64,000 nt of DNA, from contig NZ_BAABIA010000009.1 of NCBI RefSeq assembly GCF_039542385.1, positions 186,001-250,000 of the forward strand, written 5' to 3'. The translations under genes and the position numbers were made by a program. Under the pieces are notes generated by a model. It was given only the letters and a program-made list of their open reading frames with translations. It was not told the origin of the DNA and did not search any database. The DNA is from Prosthecobacter algae. Lineage in GTDB: Bacteria; Verrucomicrobiota; Verrucomicrobiia; Verrucomicrobiales; Verrucomicrobiaceae. The number at the start of each line of letters is the position of its first letter. Positions within the stretch are counted from its first letter, which is position 1. This document shows positions 8,572 through 20,828 of the stretch, piece by piece.

Positions 8572-9984
8572 TTAAAGTTTCCATCCTGCACGCGGAGTGC
8601 GGCTGAGGAAGCGGTTGGCGGCTTCGTTGTTGGTGATCTTCATCGCCTTGGCATCCCAGAGGATCTTGCCGCCGGAGCGGAAGGCGACGTTGCCCAGATG
8701 GTTGGCCTCGCTGAGGGGGCCTGCATAGCTGAAGGGGCTGGCGGTCGGGCTGCCGTTCTTGATCGCATTCAGCCACTCGATGTGCTGGCCGGGAGAGTCC
8801 GGGATGAAAGGTGCCGGAGGCTGGAAGTCCTTAAAGTCGGCCTCAGGCAGCAGGACGTGTTTGTTGTAGTCAGACAGCAGCATGCCCTTATCGCCGATGA
8901 AGAGGACGCCGCTGTTCCACTTGCTGATGAAGGGATCGTTTTTCCACACTTCTGGTTTGGCGCTTCCCTGGTGCCAGTGGACCTTGCAGGCGGCACGCGG
9001 GCCACGCGCTGCGTATTCATAAGTGGCAGACATGGAGGCCGGAGCAATCTCAGAGTGCGGCTCAGGACCGAAGGCCTCCACGCTCAGCGGCGCATCCAGA
9101 TTCAGTGCCCAGAAAGGCAGGTCATTCCAATGGCTGCCGAGGTCTGACATGGTACCGTTGCCGAAGTCCCACCAGCGATACCACTTGGGCCCAGGGAAAT
9201 AGATTTCGTTGTAGGGGCGATACGGAGCGGGGCCCAGCCAGAGATCCCAATCGAGATAAGGCGGGGGAGTCTGCTCTTCTCTTGGGCGCTCGGTCACAAA
9301 GACGATATCCTTGTTCGCCTCGGCCTCTTCCTTGGTTTGCAGGCCCCAGGCGCGGGAGACACAGACGTGGGCGTCGGTGACCTTGCCGATGGCTCCACTC
9401 TGGATCAATTCGACCACACGTCGGTAGTTAGGCAGGCCATGGATCTGCGTCCCCATCTGGGTGGCGACTCCGGCCTTGGCTGCCGCTTCGGTGATGAGGC
9501 GTGCCTCGGCCACATCGCGAGTCAGCGGCTTTTCACAATAGACGGGCTTGCCCATGAGCAGGGCTGGCAGCGTGGCGTAGGCGTGGGTGTGCTCGGTGGT
9601 GCTGACGACGACGGCATCGAAGTCTTTGGAACCTTCGTAAAGTTTGCGGAAGTCGCGATATGCCTTCGCCTTTGGGAATGCACTGGCCGCCATGTCCAGG
9701 TTCATGCCATTGACATCGCAGATGGCCACGACGTTTTCCGTGGGCTCTTGAGGAGCGGGTGGAGGGGAGTCCGTCTTGGCATTTTTGGCTTTCGACGGAT
9801 ACAGGGAAGTGCCAACGAGAGCCTGGATATTGGCCGCACCGCGTCCCCCGACTCCGATGAAGGCGAGGTTCACCTTGGCATTGGGCGACCGTGAACTGAC
9901 GATCGCTGGGAACCCAAAGGCCGCTCCGGCCGCGAGTGAGCTTTGAGTCAAAAACTGGCGACGAGAGGAAAGTGGGCGAGGCAT
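8572..9984 (-). CDS. Tat-exported Gfo/Idh/MocA family oxidoreductase
   Basis: A 470-residue NAD(P)-dependent oxidoreductase of the glucose-fructose oxidoreductase/inositol dehydrogenase family. A twin-arginine signal ([19 protein letters not shown], from residue 7) precedes the Rossmann motif [15 protein letters not shown]; the conserved EKP tripeptide is in [14 protein letters not shown]. The larger C-terminal half with WNDLPFWAL and [11 protein letters not shown] is the substrate domain. The substrate, probably a sugar or polyol, cannot be read from sequence. The start at 9984 places the Tat signal at the N-terminus and leaves 37 bp after the ABC-F gene; an upstream start would overlap that gene. 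Confidence 0.88.
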   Translation of the reverse strand: MPRPLSSRRQFLTQSSLAAGAAFGFPAIVSSRSPNAKVNLAFIGVGGRGAANIQALVGTSLYPSKAKNAKTDSPPPAPQEPTENVVAICDVNGMNLDMAASAFPKAKAYRDFRKLYEGSKDFDAVVVSTTEHTHAYATLPALLMGKPVYCEKPLTRDVAEARLITEAAAKAGVATQMGTQIHGLPNYRRVVELIQSGAIGKVTDAHVCVSRAWGLQTKEEAEANKDIVFVTERPREEQTPPPYLDWDLWLGPAPYRPYNEIYFPGPKWYRWWDFGNGTMSDLGSHWNDLPFWALNLDAPLSVEAFGPEPHSEIAPASMSATYEYAARGPRAACKVHWHQGSAKPEVWKNDPFISKWNSGVLFIGDKGMLLSDYNKHVLLPEADFKDFQPPAPFIPDSPGQHIEWLNAIKNGSPTASPFSYAGPLSEANHLGNVAFRSGGKILWDAKAMKITNNEAANRFLSRTPRAGWKL

Positions 9985-10021
9985 GGCGAAGGAACGCCCG
10001 TTCCGCCCCAGGTCTTGCGGA

Positions 10022-11887
10022 TCAACCCGCGGCCTCTTTCGCAATCAGGGCTTCCAGTTCACCTGCGGCCTTTTCCCAAGCCGTGGTTTTGGTGGCGACC
10101 CGAGGCTCGATCTCTTCCAGCTCCTTGCTCAGGGCTTTGAATTTAACGGCGTCGGAATAGACGGCTCCGTCCTGAAGCATCTCAACCAGCTCCATCTTGC
10201 GTTTGTCCAGCGCAGCGAGTTCTTCCTCGATGCGGGAGACGTTTTTCTCCAGGTCCTTTCTGCCTTTGGCGCGATTGTTCCGGGCTTCTGCCTCCAGACG
10301 CTTTTGCTCTTTCGACTTTGGCGGGGCATAAGCCTTTTTGGGAGCGTCCCAGGCACCGGGCTGGCTGTTCGTCAGGCTGGCGGTCAGGGCTTCGCGGGCA
10401 GAGGTGGCCTTCGTTTTATCCAGGAAATACTGGTAGTCCCCCGCATACGGGGTGAGCACACCACCTGCGATGTGAATCACGCCTTTCGCCATGCCACGGA
10501 TGAAGTGCACGTCATGGCTGATGAAGACGAGGGTGCCTTCATAGTCCTCAAGGGCGCCAATGAGCGCATCAATGCTGCCCATGTCCAAATGCGTCGTCGG
10601 CTCATCCATGAGCAGCAGATTCGGCGGGTCCAGAAGCAGGCGCACCAGGGCAAGGCGGGATTTCTCGCCCCCACTCAGCACACCCACAGGTTTGAAAACA
10701 TCGTCACCGTGGAAAAGGAAAGAGCCTAACAAGGTGCGGCACATGTTTTCACCCGGGCGACTGGGCAGGTCCATGGCGGACTGCAGCACCGTGTGCTTCA
10801 TGTTCAGCACATCGCCACGATACTGGGCAAAGTAACCCATTTTCACATTGTGGCCCAGCTCGCGCTTGCCCGCCTGCGGGGTCAAAGCCCCTGCGAGCAA
10901 TTTCAGCAAAGTAGATTTGCCAGCACCGTTCGGCCCCACCAGGACGATGCGCTCGCCACGCTCCACTTCGAGATCCAGCCCGGCGTAAACCGGCGTCTCT
11001 CCATAAGCAAAGTCGAGCCCCTTCAGGGTCAGCACACGCTGGCCACTGCGGGGAGGCTGGGGGAAACGGAACTTCACCGTTTTCGCCGCTGCCGCCGGGC
11101 CATCCAGCTTCTCCATGCGGTCGATCATCTTCAGCTTGTCCTGGGCACGGGAGGCAAAGTTGGCCTTGGCTTTGAAACGGTCCGCCCATTGTTGGAGCTT
11201 GGCGATTTCCTTCTGCTGGTTTTCAAACGCGCCCTTCATCTGCTCCTCACGCGCCACCTTTTCGAGGAGGTACGCATCGTAGTTGCCGCGATAGCGGTTC
11301 ACCTTGCTGTGGGCGATTTCCAGGATGGCCCCGGTGAGGGCGTTGAGGAATTCACGGTCATGTGAAATCATCAGGATCGCGCCCGGATACCCCTGCAGGT
11401 ATTCTTGGAACCAGATCAGGGATTCCAGGTCCAGGTGGTTGGTCGGCTCATCCAGCAGCAGCAGATCCGGCTCCTGCACCAGCAGGCGGGCCAAATGCGC
11501 GCGCATCACCCAGCCACCGCTGAGGGTGCGGGCATTGCGATCAAAGTCCGTCTCGCGGAAGGCCAAGCCTTTGAGGATGCGCTTGGCCTTTGGTTCGGCC
11601 TCCCAGCGGCTGTGCTCATGGACGTGGCTGGTGGCCAATTCCAGAACCGTAACGTCATCAATAGGCGCGCTTTCCTGAGGCAGGAAACCGAAGTCCAAGT
11701 TCTTTTCCATCGTCACCAGGCCGTCGTCGGGCGTGGTCTCGCGCAGCAGGAGGGAAAACAAGGTGGACTTGCCAGCTCCATTGGGGCCAATGAGGCCGAT
11801 CTTTTCACCCCGATTGATGTGAAAAGACACACCGCTGAAGAGGGTGCGGCCTGCATAGGTCTTGCTGACATTGGAAACGGAGAGCAT
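10022..11887 (-). CDS. ABC-F family ATPase (ribosome-associated, Uup/YheS-like)
   Basis: A 621-residue soluble protein with two ABC domains and no membrane segments. Walker A1 GPNGAGKST is at 34-42, signature [15 protein letters not shown] is in domain 1, and the linker [20 protein letters not shown] is the helical P-site tRNA-interaction segment; domain 2 has [10 protein letters not shown] and [16 protein letters not shown] charged coiled-coil tail of about 100 residues ([20 protein letters not shown]) follows, as in Uup/YheS-type members. ABC-F proteins act on stalled ribosomes or in ribosome assembly; the exact subfamily is not resolved. The start at 11887 is a typical ABC-F head ([17 protein letters not shown]). 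Confidence 0.93.
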   Translation of the reverse strand: MLSVSNVSKTYAGRTLFSGVSFHINRGEKIGLIGPNGAGKSTLFSLLLRETTPDDGLVTMEKNLDFGFLPQESAPIDDVTVLELATSHVHEHSRWEAEPKAKRILKGLAFRETDFDRNARTLSGGWVMRAHLARLLVQEPDLLLLDEPTNHLDLESLIWFQEYLQGYPGAILMISHDREFLNALTGAILEIAHSKVNRYRGNYDAYLLEKVAREEQMKGAFENQQKEIAKLQQWADRFKAKANFASRAQDKLKMIDRMEKLDGPAAAAKTVKFRFPQPPRSGQRVLTLKGLDFAYGETPVYAGLDLEVERGERIVLVGPNGAGKSTLLKLLAGALTPQAGKRELGHNVKMGYFAQYRGDVLNMKHTVLQSAMDLPSRPGENMCRTLLGSFLFHGDDVFKPVGVLSGGEKSRLALVRLLLDPPNLLLMDEPTTHLDMGSIDALIGALEDYEGTLVFISHDVHFIRGMAKGVIHIAGGVLTPYAGDYQYFLDKTKATSAREALTASLTNSQPGAWDAPKKAYAPPKSKEQKRLEAEARNNRAKGRKDLEKNVSRIEEELAALDKRKMELVEMLQDGAVYSDAVKFKALSKELEEIEPRVATKTTAWEKAAGELEALIAKEAAG

Positions 11888-11964
11888 GGGGGGCGCACTC
11901 TGTGCCCTCTCGGGGGCCGGGAGTCAAGTGGGGAGGGAGGCCGTGGTGCGGGCCGCATTCCCAC

Positions 11965-11996
11965 AAAAAAGAGGGAGCCCTCACAGGCTCCCCCTC
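11965..11996 (-). terminator. Intrinsic terminator after the peroxiredoxin gene
   Basis: On the minus strand GGGAGCC, a short loop and GGCTCCC form a GC-rich stem followed by TCTTTTTTG. It lies just downstream of the peroxiredoxin stop (12018) and upstream of the ABC-F start, so the two same-strand genes are probably separate transcription units. Confidence 0.75.
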
Positions 11997-12017
11997 CACA
12001 AACACAGGATCTGAAAA

Positions 12018-12512
12018 TTAGGCCAGTTCCTTCAGCTTCGCCTGGATGGCGGTGAAGTTTGGCAGATCGCCGGGGCTTTCCAGAACTTCGGCATACTGGA
12101 CCACGCCAGCCTTGTCGATGATGAAGGCGGAACGCTTTGGCACACCGCCCATGATCAGGTTTTTGGCAGGGAGGAAGCTTTCATAAGCGACGCCATAGGC
12201 TTCGGTGATCTTGTGATCGTAATCGCTGAGGAGTTGCAGGGTGATGCCTTCCTTCTCGGCCCAGGCTTTCTGAGCGAAGGGATTGTCACCGCTGATGCCG
12301 ATGACTTTGGCATTCAGGGAGGTGTAAGCATTGATGCCTTTCGACAGCTCGCAGAACTCAGTGGTGCAAACGCCTGTGAAGGCCATCGGCACGAACAGAA
12401 GGAGGATGTTGGAAGCGCCGATGTTTTCGGACAGCTTGAAAAGCTCAGGGCCATTGGCGCCGAGGGTGGTGACGGTGAAATCAGGGGCGGAAGAGCCGAC
12501 AGAGAGTGCCAT
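12018..12512 (-). CDS. Peroxiredoxin, AhpC/TSA superfamily (PrxQ/BCP-like cysteine spacing)
   Basis: A 164-residue thiol peroxidase that reduces H2O2 or organic peroxides. The active-site loop PMAFTGVCTTEFCEL gives Thr46 and peroxidatic Cys49; a second cysteine at 54 makes the C-x4-C spacing of PrxQ/BCP atypical 2-Cys enzymes, although overall similarity also recalls AhpE. C-terminal GGVPKRSAFIIDKAGVVQYA matches the family's dimer/active-site strand. Only these two cysteines occur, so the partner reductant would reduce an intramolecular disulfide. A terminator follows at 11965-11996. Confidence 0.92.
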   Translation of the reverse strand: MALSVGSSAPDFTVTTLGANGPELFKLSENIGASNILLLFVPMAFTGVCTTEFCELSKGINAYTSLNAKVIGISGDNPFAQKAWAEKEGITLQLLSDYDHKITEAYGVAYESFLPAKNLIMGGVPKRSAFIIDKAGVVQYAEVLESPGDLPNFTAIQAKLKELA

Positions 12513-12636
12513 GGTGATAAGGATGAGTTGAATTCAGCGCACCGGAACCCGGTGCGGCGCATAGGAACGCGGCAGCAGCGCAAGGTCAAGCGGGGAAGCT
12601 CCGGTATCTCAAACCGAGGGCCGTAGAGACTTCGGG

Positions 12637-13764
12637 CTACTTCTGATAAATCGGCAGGAAGTGGTGATAGACGCTGAGGCTGAGGAGGGCCAGGGAGGTG
12701 GCGTACACGGGGCCGGCGGATTTTTCATTGCCGTTGCGCGGGAACCAGGCGCCTTCGGGGCTTTGGGCTCCCACCAGCATCTGCTCGGTCTTCTGCCGGG
12801 CGGTGGCGGCGTGGTCGCCCCCGCGCTGATACATGCCCTGGGCGTAATAATAGCAGCCGTAGTAGAACCACGGCTCATTGACCTCCGGCGGGAATTTTAG
12901 CAGCCAGTTCGAAGAACCCAGTACTTCGGGAATGTTGTACTGCCCGGCCACTTGGAGGGACAGCAGGCCAGCGGAAGTGGTGGAGAAGGTCTGCCGCCCC
13001 CCATAGGGCTCGTAGCTGAAGGCGGCCTCGAGTTGCTTGAGGTTGCCGTTGCTGTCACGCTCCGCCCGGTAGCTGCGCTTGATGTAGGCGATGCCGTTAT
13101 CAATGGCTTCTTTGGGCACTTCGATGCCGCTGTTTTTCGCGGCACGCAGGGACATGAGTTGCCAGACGCTGACGCTGATGTCGCTGTCGCTGCTGGCCGG
13201 TTCATAGCGCCAGCCGCCCTTGTTAGCGTCGCTTTTGGGGACCTGCTGGGCGCGGATGATCAGCTTGATGGCTTTTTCGGTCATGGAGCGCACTTTTTTG
13301 TCCGTCTCCGCATCCGGGGACATGCCCAGCATTTCCGTGAGCATCAGGGTCATGATGCCGTGGCCGTACATGCGGCTGCGGTCGCTGCGGCCCAGGTAGC
13401 CCTGTTCATCGGGCTCCACATGATCCACCACATATTTCAGCGCCCGCTGGGCGGCCAGGCCCTCCGGGGTGGGATCGCCGGGGAGGTGGCCCACGGAGGC
13501 CAGCCCCATGATGGCCAGTGAAGTCATCGCCGCGCTGTGGCTGGGGATGTCCCCCCGCTGGATTTTTTTGTCGGTTTTCTGCTCGGAAAAATAGCCTGCG
13601 GGCTGCTGCTGCTTGAGCAGCCAGGCCAATCCGCGATCCACCGCCGCCTTCACCTGGGGGGAGATAATTTCCGGGCGGGGGGCCTGCGCCAGGCCCCTGG
13701 AGGGGGGGCTCCACACGGTCAGCACCAGGAGGAAACCGAGGATTTTGGCGGCTAGGGAGGGCAT
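12637..13764 (-). CDS. Secreted prenyltransferase/squalene-oxidase-fold repeat protein
   Basis: A 375-residue exported protein. The signal peptide MPSLAAKILGFLLVLTVWSP runs to about residue 26 (..GLAQAPRP). The mature part has alpha/alpha-barrel repeats typical of the prenyltransferase/squalene cyclase superfamily: VDRGLAWLLKQQQPAGYF, SAAMTSLAIMGLASVGH, GGWRYEPASSDSDISVSVWQ, IDNGIAYIKRSY and TTSAGLLSLQVAG. No DxDD or QW cyclase signature was identified, so a non-catalytic role of the kind common in PVC bacteria is likely. The start at 13764 puts the signal peptide first; longer in-frame starts add a non-hydrophobic segment. Confidence 0.82.
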   Translation of the reverse strand: MPSLAAKILGFLLVLTVWSPPSRGLAQAPRPEIISPQVKAAVDRGLAWLLKQQQPAGYFSEQKTDKKIQRGDIPSHSAAMTSLAIMGLASVGHLPGDPTPEGLAAQRALKYVVDHVEPDEQGYLGRSDRSRMYGHGIMTLMLTEMLGMSPDAETDKKVRSMTEKAIKLIIRAQQVPKSDANKGGWRYEPASSDSDISVSVWQLMSLRAAKNSGIEVPKEAIDNGIAYIKRSYRAERDSNGNLKQLEAAFSYEPYGGRQTFSTTSAGLLSLQVAGQYNIPEVLGSSNWLLKFPPEVNEPWFYYGCYYYAQGMYQRGGDHAATARQKTEQMLVGAQSPEGAWFPRNGNEKSAGPVYATSLALLSLSVYHHFLPIYQK

Positions 13765-13940
13765 AGAACAAAAATGGGACGGGGCACAGGCGGTAGCGAA
13801 CACAGACTGTGCATAACGCATCTGGCGCGGAATCTTCACGGGTTCACCCGGATTTTTGCACTTCTGCCCCAGGTCACCCCGGCTCAAATCCCTACAATCA
13901 GACGTATTGACTTCTCTGGCGACGTCTGCGAAAAAGAGAA

Positions 13941-14219
13941 ATGGCTAAAACAGCATCTACCACACCACGCAAACCCAACCCAGCCCTGATGAAACCCGTC
14001 CAGCCGGATGAAGTCCTCGCTGCTGTCGTTGGTTCCACTCCCCTTTCCCGTGGCGAACTGACCAAAAAAGTTTGGGACTACATCAAGGCCAAAGGTCTCC
14101 AGGACGAAAAGAAAAAGACTCTGATCAACGCAGACGCAGCCCTGAAGGCCGTCTTCGGTGGTAAAGAGCAGGTGACCATGTTCGAGATGACCAAGCTGAT
14201 CTCCGGTCATGTGAAGTAA
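13941..14219 (+). CDS. SWIB/MDM2 domain protein
   Basis: A 92-residue protein consisting almost entirely of a SWIB domain (residues about 15-92: LAAVVGSTPLSRGELTKKVW, DYIKAKGLQDEKKKTLINAD, ALKAVFGGKEQVTMFEMTKL). The domain is best known in eukaryotic SWI/SNF chromatin remodelling proteins and is found as stand-alone proteins, or fused to topoisomerase, in Chlamydiae and other PVC bacteria. The lysine-rich N-terminus suggests DNA association, but the function is unproven. Upstream, TACAAT at 13893-13898 may be a -10 box, and AAAAAGAGAA just before the ATG is a weak ribosome site. A strong terminator follows. Confidence 0.93.
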   Translation: MAKTASTTPRKPNPALMKPVQPDEVLAAVVGSTPLSRGELTKKVWDYIKAKGLQDEKKKTLINADAALKAVFGGKEQVTMFEMTKLISGHVK

Positions 14220-14244
14220 GCTGCGCAGACAAAACTGTCTTTTT

Positions 14245-14532
14245 TCAAGATGGCTGGAGGTTCGCCTCCAGCCATTTTTCTTTTTGGGCGCGGCGCAGGG
14301 CCTTGAAGACGCGCTCCGCCTTCAGCGCCGCAGGCATGTCCCCATGCACCCAGGAGCCCAGCAGCCACAAAGGCCCCCTGCCCCGTGTGTATTTCGCCCC
14401 CTTGCCTTCGCGGTGCATGTCCAGCCTCCGATGCAGATCATTGGTGATGCCGCAATACAGGCTGCCATCCCGGCAGCGCAGCACATACAGGCACCAGGGC
14501 TTGGGTTCGGCTGGAGGGAGCGGGTCGGGCAT
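14245..14532 (-). CDS. GIY-YIG nuclease superfamily protein
   Basis: A 95-residue single-domain protein of the UPF0213/YhbQ-like GIY-YIG group. CLYVLRCRDGSLYCGITND carries the Y-(V/I)-L and Y-C-G-I core, followed by the conserved arginine and basic residues in LHRRLDMHREGKGAKYTRGR and a glutamate in ALKAERVFK. These small proteins are putative structure-specific endonucleases or nucleases of unknown substrate. The start is the ATG at 14532. The C-terminal residues (ANLQPS) are encoded by the terminator hairpin of the convergent SWIB gene. Confidence 0.9.
   Translation of the reverse strand: MPDPLPPAEPKPWCLYVLRCRDGSLYCGITNDLHRRLDMHREGKGAKYTRGRGPLWLLGSWVHGDMPAALKAERVFKALRRAQKEKWLEANLQPS
14250..14280 (+). 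terminator. Strong terminator after the SWIB gene, inside the end of the GIY-YIG gene
   Basis: A perfect stem TGGCTGGAGG-TTCG-CCTCCAGCCA (14251-14274) is followed by TTTTTCTTTTT. The tetraloop is the stable TTCG type. The stem lies within the last codons of the convergent minus-strand gene (stop at 14245). A weaker hairpin, AGAC-AAAACT-GTCT followed by TTTTTT at 14227-14245, precedes it, so termination may be two-step. Confidence 0.85.
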
Positions 14533-14611
14533 TGAACAATGGGAGGTTTATAGCCAGGGACCTGCGCGGGCCTCTTTCCTTTTCAGGACAACCTCTGCGG
14601 AGGTCACGCCA

Positions 14612-15532
14612 TCATTTTTTCAAGTGCTTCAAGTCAATCAGCTTAAAGGCATTCATCCGATTGAAGGCTGGCGCATAGGTCTCCCACAGTTCCGGGGTGG
14701 TGCCAGCGATGGAGACAACGACCATGTCCAGATTTTCCGTGCCCCAGAAGAGTGAATACATGATGCGGTACGGACCTTCTTCCGTCTCCAGGCAGATCCG
14801 TGTGAAGGGTCCCTGGCTCTTCTCCTCGCAGACTCCGATGACGCGGTCGGCAGCTTTCTTTTTGCCGGCGATAAACTCTTTGACGAAGGTTTCGCCGCTC
14901 TTGCCGCTGAGTTCCTGAACCCGGGAGATGGCCTGGATGCGGAGGCCGGTGGTGTAGGGGCGGTCTTTGGCATCTTCCTTGGAAAGGATCCAGGTAAAGG
15001 AGGTGTCGTTGTGGCTTTCCGTGTAGTGCCAGCCCTTGGGGCGCGCGATTTTGCCGCCCAGAGGTTCCAGAATTTGGGGGGTGAATTCAGTGGGGGTGCT
15101 GGCAAAAGAAAACTCCTGCGATGAGATGGTGGAAATGGTCTTTCCCTTCCACTGGGCGGGTTGGAGCCGCCATTCCTTCATGACCTTCTCAATGAAAGGT
15201 TTCAGGCGGTCATCGCTGCATTGGGCAAACTGGGGGTCCTGGGCCAGCCCTTCAGGGGTGACGACATACAGCACCACAGCTTCCCCACCCAGGGGCTTGC
15301 CTTCGGGTGTGTGGGCTAGAGCTGGGAGCCGCCCGGCTTTGGCCTTGGGCGGGGTGTAGTCGGGGGTATCTTTGAGCTCATGGATGGTATATTTCGTTCC
15401 CAAAAGCTTGTGGGCCTCATCATCCAACAGGTGGCGTTTGGCTTTGATGGAAAGATAGACGTCGGGCTTGTCTGCCGCGCTGAGTGGCAGGGTGCAGGCC
15501 AGCAGGCCGAAAAGGGGGAACCAGATTTTCAT
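14612..15532 (-). CDS. Exported protein of unknown function
   Basis: A 306-residue protein with a clear signal peptide (MKIWFPLFGLLACTLPLSAA). The middle region has a TonB/energy-coupling-like strand (GGEAVVLYVVTPEGLAQD, followed by FIEKVMKEWRLQPAQWKGK) that resembles TonB C-terminal-type repeats, and the end has a PsbP/DUF1795-like feel (PKGWHYTESHNDTSFTW). I do not recognise the family with confidence. The start at 15532 was chosen because the signal peptide begins there; a longer in-frame reading adds 83 implausible residues. It follows the next gene by 14 bp, so the two are likely one operon. Confidence 0.72.
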   Translation of the reverse strand: MKIWFPLFGLLACTLPLSAADKPDVYLSIKAKRHLLDDEAHKLLGTKYTIHELKDTPDYTPPKAKAGRLPALAHTPEGKPLGGEAVVLYVVTPEGLAQDPQFAQCSDDRLKPFIEKVMKEWRLQPAQWKGKTISTISSQEFSFASTPTEFTPQILEPLGGKIARPKGWHYTESHNDTSFTWILSKEDAKDRPYTTGLRIQAISRVQELSGKSGETFVKEFIAGKKKAADRVIGVCEEKSQGPFTRICLETEEGPYRIMYSLFWGTENLDMVVVSIAGTTPELWETYAPAFNRMNAFKLIDLKHLKK

Positions 15533-15546
15533 GGGGGGGAGCGGGA

Positions 15547-16086
15547 TCAGTCCAGGGACTGTATGAAGGCATAGATAAGCCCGACTGGCAGGGCCAGGGA
15601 AACGATGAATAGGAGCCAGTGCCAGGGGGAAATCTGGCGAGGAGCGGCCTTTGCCAGCAGGCTCTGCGTGCGAGCTGGGCCTAGCACCTGATGGAGCAAA
15701 TCCCGGGTGACATCGCTGCCTCCGCGTCCGTTTTTCCACAGCGTGTAAGGGGTCATGATCAGGCCAAAAGGCACACCCCACCAGCCGAAGAGTAGCGAGA
15801 TGAGGCTGAAACGGCAGGCACGTCCGAGGCCAGACTCCCAGGAGCGCAGATAAAGAACTGAACTGCTGCGGGTGAAGGTGACGACAGCCAGAGAAACACA
15901 GTAGTGATGGATCACAAACCGACCGCCTTTGAGGATGTCCTGTTCGATGTCGCGGAGCAAAAGCCCACGCGTGCCAGGGAAGACTTCTTTGCCGGACATC
16001 AGTGGCCGATCCAGGTAGGCATCCACCTCCTGCTGGCTCCAGATTTCTTGAGCAGATGAAGCGGGAGCATTGGCAAGGGTATCCAT
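15547..16086 (-). CDS. Predicted two-helix membrane protein, unknown function
   Basis: A 179-residue protein with hydrophobic segments near 93-112 (SLISLLFGWWGVPFGLIMTP) and 154-175 (WHWLLFIVSLALPVGLIYAF) and a cytoplasmic N-terminal domain containing GRFVIHHYCVSLAVVTFTRS. The pattern of a small beta-rich cytosolic part plus two helices is common among PVC unknowns. The start is the ATG at 16086. The stop is 14 bp before the exported protein gene, suggesting cotranscription. No function assigned. Confidence 0.72.
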   Translation of the reverse strand: MDTLANAPASSAQEIWSQQEVDAYLDRPLMSGKEVFPGTRGLLLRDIEQDILKGGRFVIHHYCVSLAVVTFTRSSSVLYLRSWESGLGRACRFSLISLLFGWWGVPFGLIMTPYTLWKNGRGGSDVTRDLLHQVLGPARTQSLLAKAAPRQISPWHWLLFIVSLALPVGLIYAFIQSLD

Positions 16087-16165
16087 GGCAGGGGGAGTTT
16101 TTTGAGGAAATCAGATCAGAATATCCTTGCCTGTAAATGAGGAATTAGGCTGAAGTCACGCCTTT

Positions 16166-16846
16166 ATGAAAAACACTCGGTTGGGAGCCATGCGTCGGGG
16201 ATTTATCAAGCTGGGCTGCCTGGGCCCCATCATTGTGATCGGTCTCCTTTGGGGCGGCGGGCAGGGTGTTTACACGGCGGTCAAGAATCGTGAGCCCCTG
16301 AAGATGAGTTTCAAGGAGTACCTGGACCAGCGGCCTTCGGCGGAGTGGGTGAGCCTCACGGGCACCCAACTGAACCTGCTCAACAGCGCCTATGTTAAGA
16401 AGGCTGGGAGTGGTGAAATTGATGAGGTTTACATCGCGGTGGAGCCCGCAGGCAACCGCGAAGAGATCGTGGCCCATGTGCTGCTCGCCTCCAAGGACAA
16501 GGCGCTCATTGACCTGATGACGACCACGATGAACCGCGTGAATGCGATCAAGGATCCCTCGGCGATGACTCCGGAACTGGTGGCTTCGCTGTATCCTGTC
16601 CGCGAGGTGTCAGGCCTGATGAAGTTCGGCATCGAATCCAGTTCGAAGACTCGGGAAAAACTCGATAAACTGGATCTGTACCTGACCCCAGACTACATCA
16701 TCATCAGCGATGGCAAAAAGCCGGACCTAATAGGTAGCGGCACCCTGCTGGGCATCGGAGTCCTGGGGGCTTTTTTCCTGTTGCGCAGTTCTTCCAAGCC
16801 AGCCCCAGCGGAGCCTGCACCGCCACCGCTGCCCCCCATCGCCTAA
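16166..16846 (+). CDS. Predicted bitopic membrane protein, unknown function
   Basis: A 226-residue protein with a hydrophobic N-terminal helix (FIKLGCLGPIIVIGLLWGGG) and a second helix near 190-205 (LIGSGTLLGIGVLGAFFLLR) followed by a proline-rich tail (SSKPAPAEPAPPPLPPIA). The intervening domain of about 150 residues begins PLKMSFKEYLDQRPSAEWVS and may be extracytoplasmic. No known family recognised. It is convergent with the PEP-CTERM gene, with only 9 bp between stops. An alternative start at Met9 would not change the topology. Confidence 0.7.
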   Translation: MKNTRLGAMRRGFIKLGCLGPIIVIGLLWGGGQGVYTAVKNREPLKMSFKEYLDQRPSAEWVSLTGTQLNLLNSAYVKKAGSGEIDEVYIAVEPAGNREEIVAHVLLASKDKALIDLMTTTMNRVNAIKDPSAMTPELVASLYPVREVSGLMKFGIESSSKTREKLDKLDLYLTPDYIIISDGKKPDLIGSGTLLGIGVLGAFFLLRSSSKPAPAEPAPPPLPPIA

Positions 16847-16855
16847 TGGGCGGGA

Positions 16856-17704
16856 TCAAGCCTCGCGGCGAGGTCTTTTCAGCAGGAGGCCAAGGCCGGC
16901 GAGGCCCAGCAGCAGGGCCCGTGAGGGCTCGGGGACGACGGTGGCGCTGACCTCGATGCTACCGATGGAGAAGGACTTGAAGCCGGTGGGCGTGCCGGTG
17001 GCGTTGGTGTTCTGGACGGCCATCAGCAGGGAGGAGGAGCCGGTGTTGGCCGTGCCGGTGCCCCAGTTGGCCGCATCGCCCAGGGACCAGGTGCCGGATT
17101 GGTCATAGAGAGTGGTTTCACCCGAGTAAAGAACGAGGTCCCAGGTGGTGCTGGTGAAGATGAAATCAAAGGCGGTGATGGGCGTGGCAAAGGCGGTGCC
17201 GGAGGCGGCTGCACCGCTGGGATCGCCGGAGGTGTTGTCCGCCTTGGCCCCGAGCCGGAAGCCGTGGCCGCCGCTGTTGATCTCCAGGGCAAAGGCATCA
17301 TTCGCCCCGAAGAAGGAGCCGAGGGTGGAGGTAAGGCCGATGCGGAAGCGGCCATTGTTATCGGCGGCGTAGTCCCCGGTGCCGGTGAGGTCAAAGTCCG
17401 TGACGGAAAACTGGATGGTGGAGGTGAAGGGATTCAGCTCCGGGCGGACGGCGGTGGAAAAGTTGGAGGAGTTTGAAACCCCGCTGCTGGTGGTCGTCAC
17501 CGTCAGCAGACCGCCTGTTTCGGTCACGGCGGCATCGCTGAAGTTGGTCCAGTTGCCGATGCTGGTGGTGTCGGGCGTGGCCTTGATGCCGTTGTCAAAG
17601 CTGTCTTGCAACAGAACTGCGGCTGGGGCCTGGAAGGTGGCCACCAGGGCCAGGACGGCGAGGAGCGGGCACAACGCCGGGACGTGAAAGGTGCGGGGTT
17701 TCAT
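16856..17704 (-). CDS. PEP-CTERM sorting-domain protein
   Basis: A 282-residue exported protein. The N-terminal signal peptide (VPALCPLLAVLALVATFQAP) is followed by a beta-rich domain starting LLQDSFDNG, like lectin/LamG-type domains of many PEP-CTERM proteins, with Ser/Thr/Gly-rich composition. The C-terminus carries VVPEPSRALLLGLAGLGLLL and then KRPRREA: the PEP motif, a hydrophobic helix and a basic cluster, the substrate tag for exosortase. The exosortase gene is 1.4 kb away (19082). Upstream (17705-17912) are short imperfect inverted repeats, for example AGCCG-CCAGA-CGGCT, of unknown role. Confidence 0.88.
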   Translation of the reverse strand: MKPRTFHVPALCPLLAVLALVATFQAPAAVLLQDSFDNGIKATPDTTSIGNWTNFSDAAVTETGGLLTVTTTSSGVSNSSNFSTAVRPELNPFTSTIQFSVTDFDLTGTGDYAADNNGRFRIGLTSTLGSFFGANDAFALEINSGGHGFRLGAKADNTSGDPSGAAASGTAFATPITAFDFIFTSTTWDLVLYSGETTLYDQSGTWSLGDAANWGTGTANTGSSSLLMAVQNTNATGTPTGFKSFSIGSIEVSATVVPEPSRALLLGLAGLGLLLKRPRREA

Positions 17705-17912
17705 GGTGGGCAGGCGGCCCCCTGAAAATAGAAAAGCCAGCCGCCAGACGGCTGTGGTTGGTCAGCCGCCTGACGGTAAATCTGGCAAGTCGGGGGGACT
17801 GATAGGCTAAATCCCTCCCTGCATGGCTTCAAGCCAAACAGGGCTCCTGACCGTAAGATCAGGAATATCTTTATTTGGCCATGTTTGGCCTAAGAGGCTG
17901 GCTGAAGGCGAC

Positions 17913-20791
<2,879 letters not shown>

Positions 20792-20828
20792 ATCCGCACC
20801 TGGGCTGACCTTGGAAGGGCCAATCCTC

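Noticed and set aside
14612-15781. Long reading of the exported protein gene from 15781
   Set aside because: It would overlap the upstream membrane protein gene and put the signal peptide in the middle.
17705-17912. Sigma-54 promoter for the PEP-CTERM gene
   Set aside because: TGGC-like words occur but none has the -24/-12 spacing.
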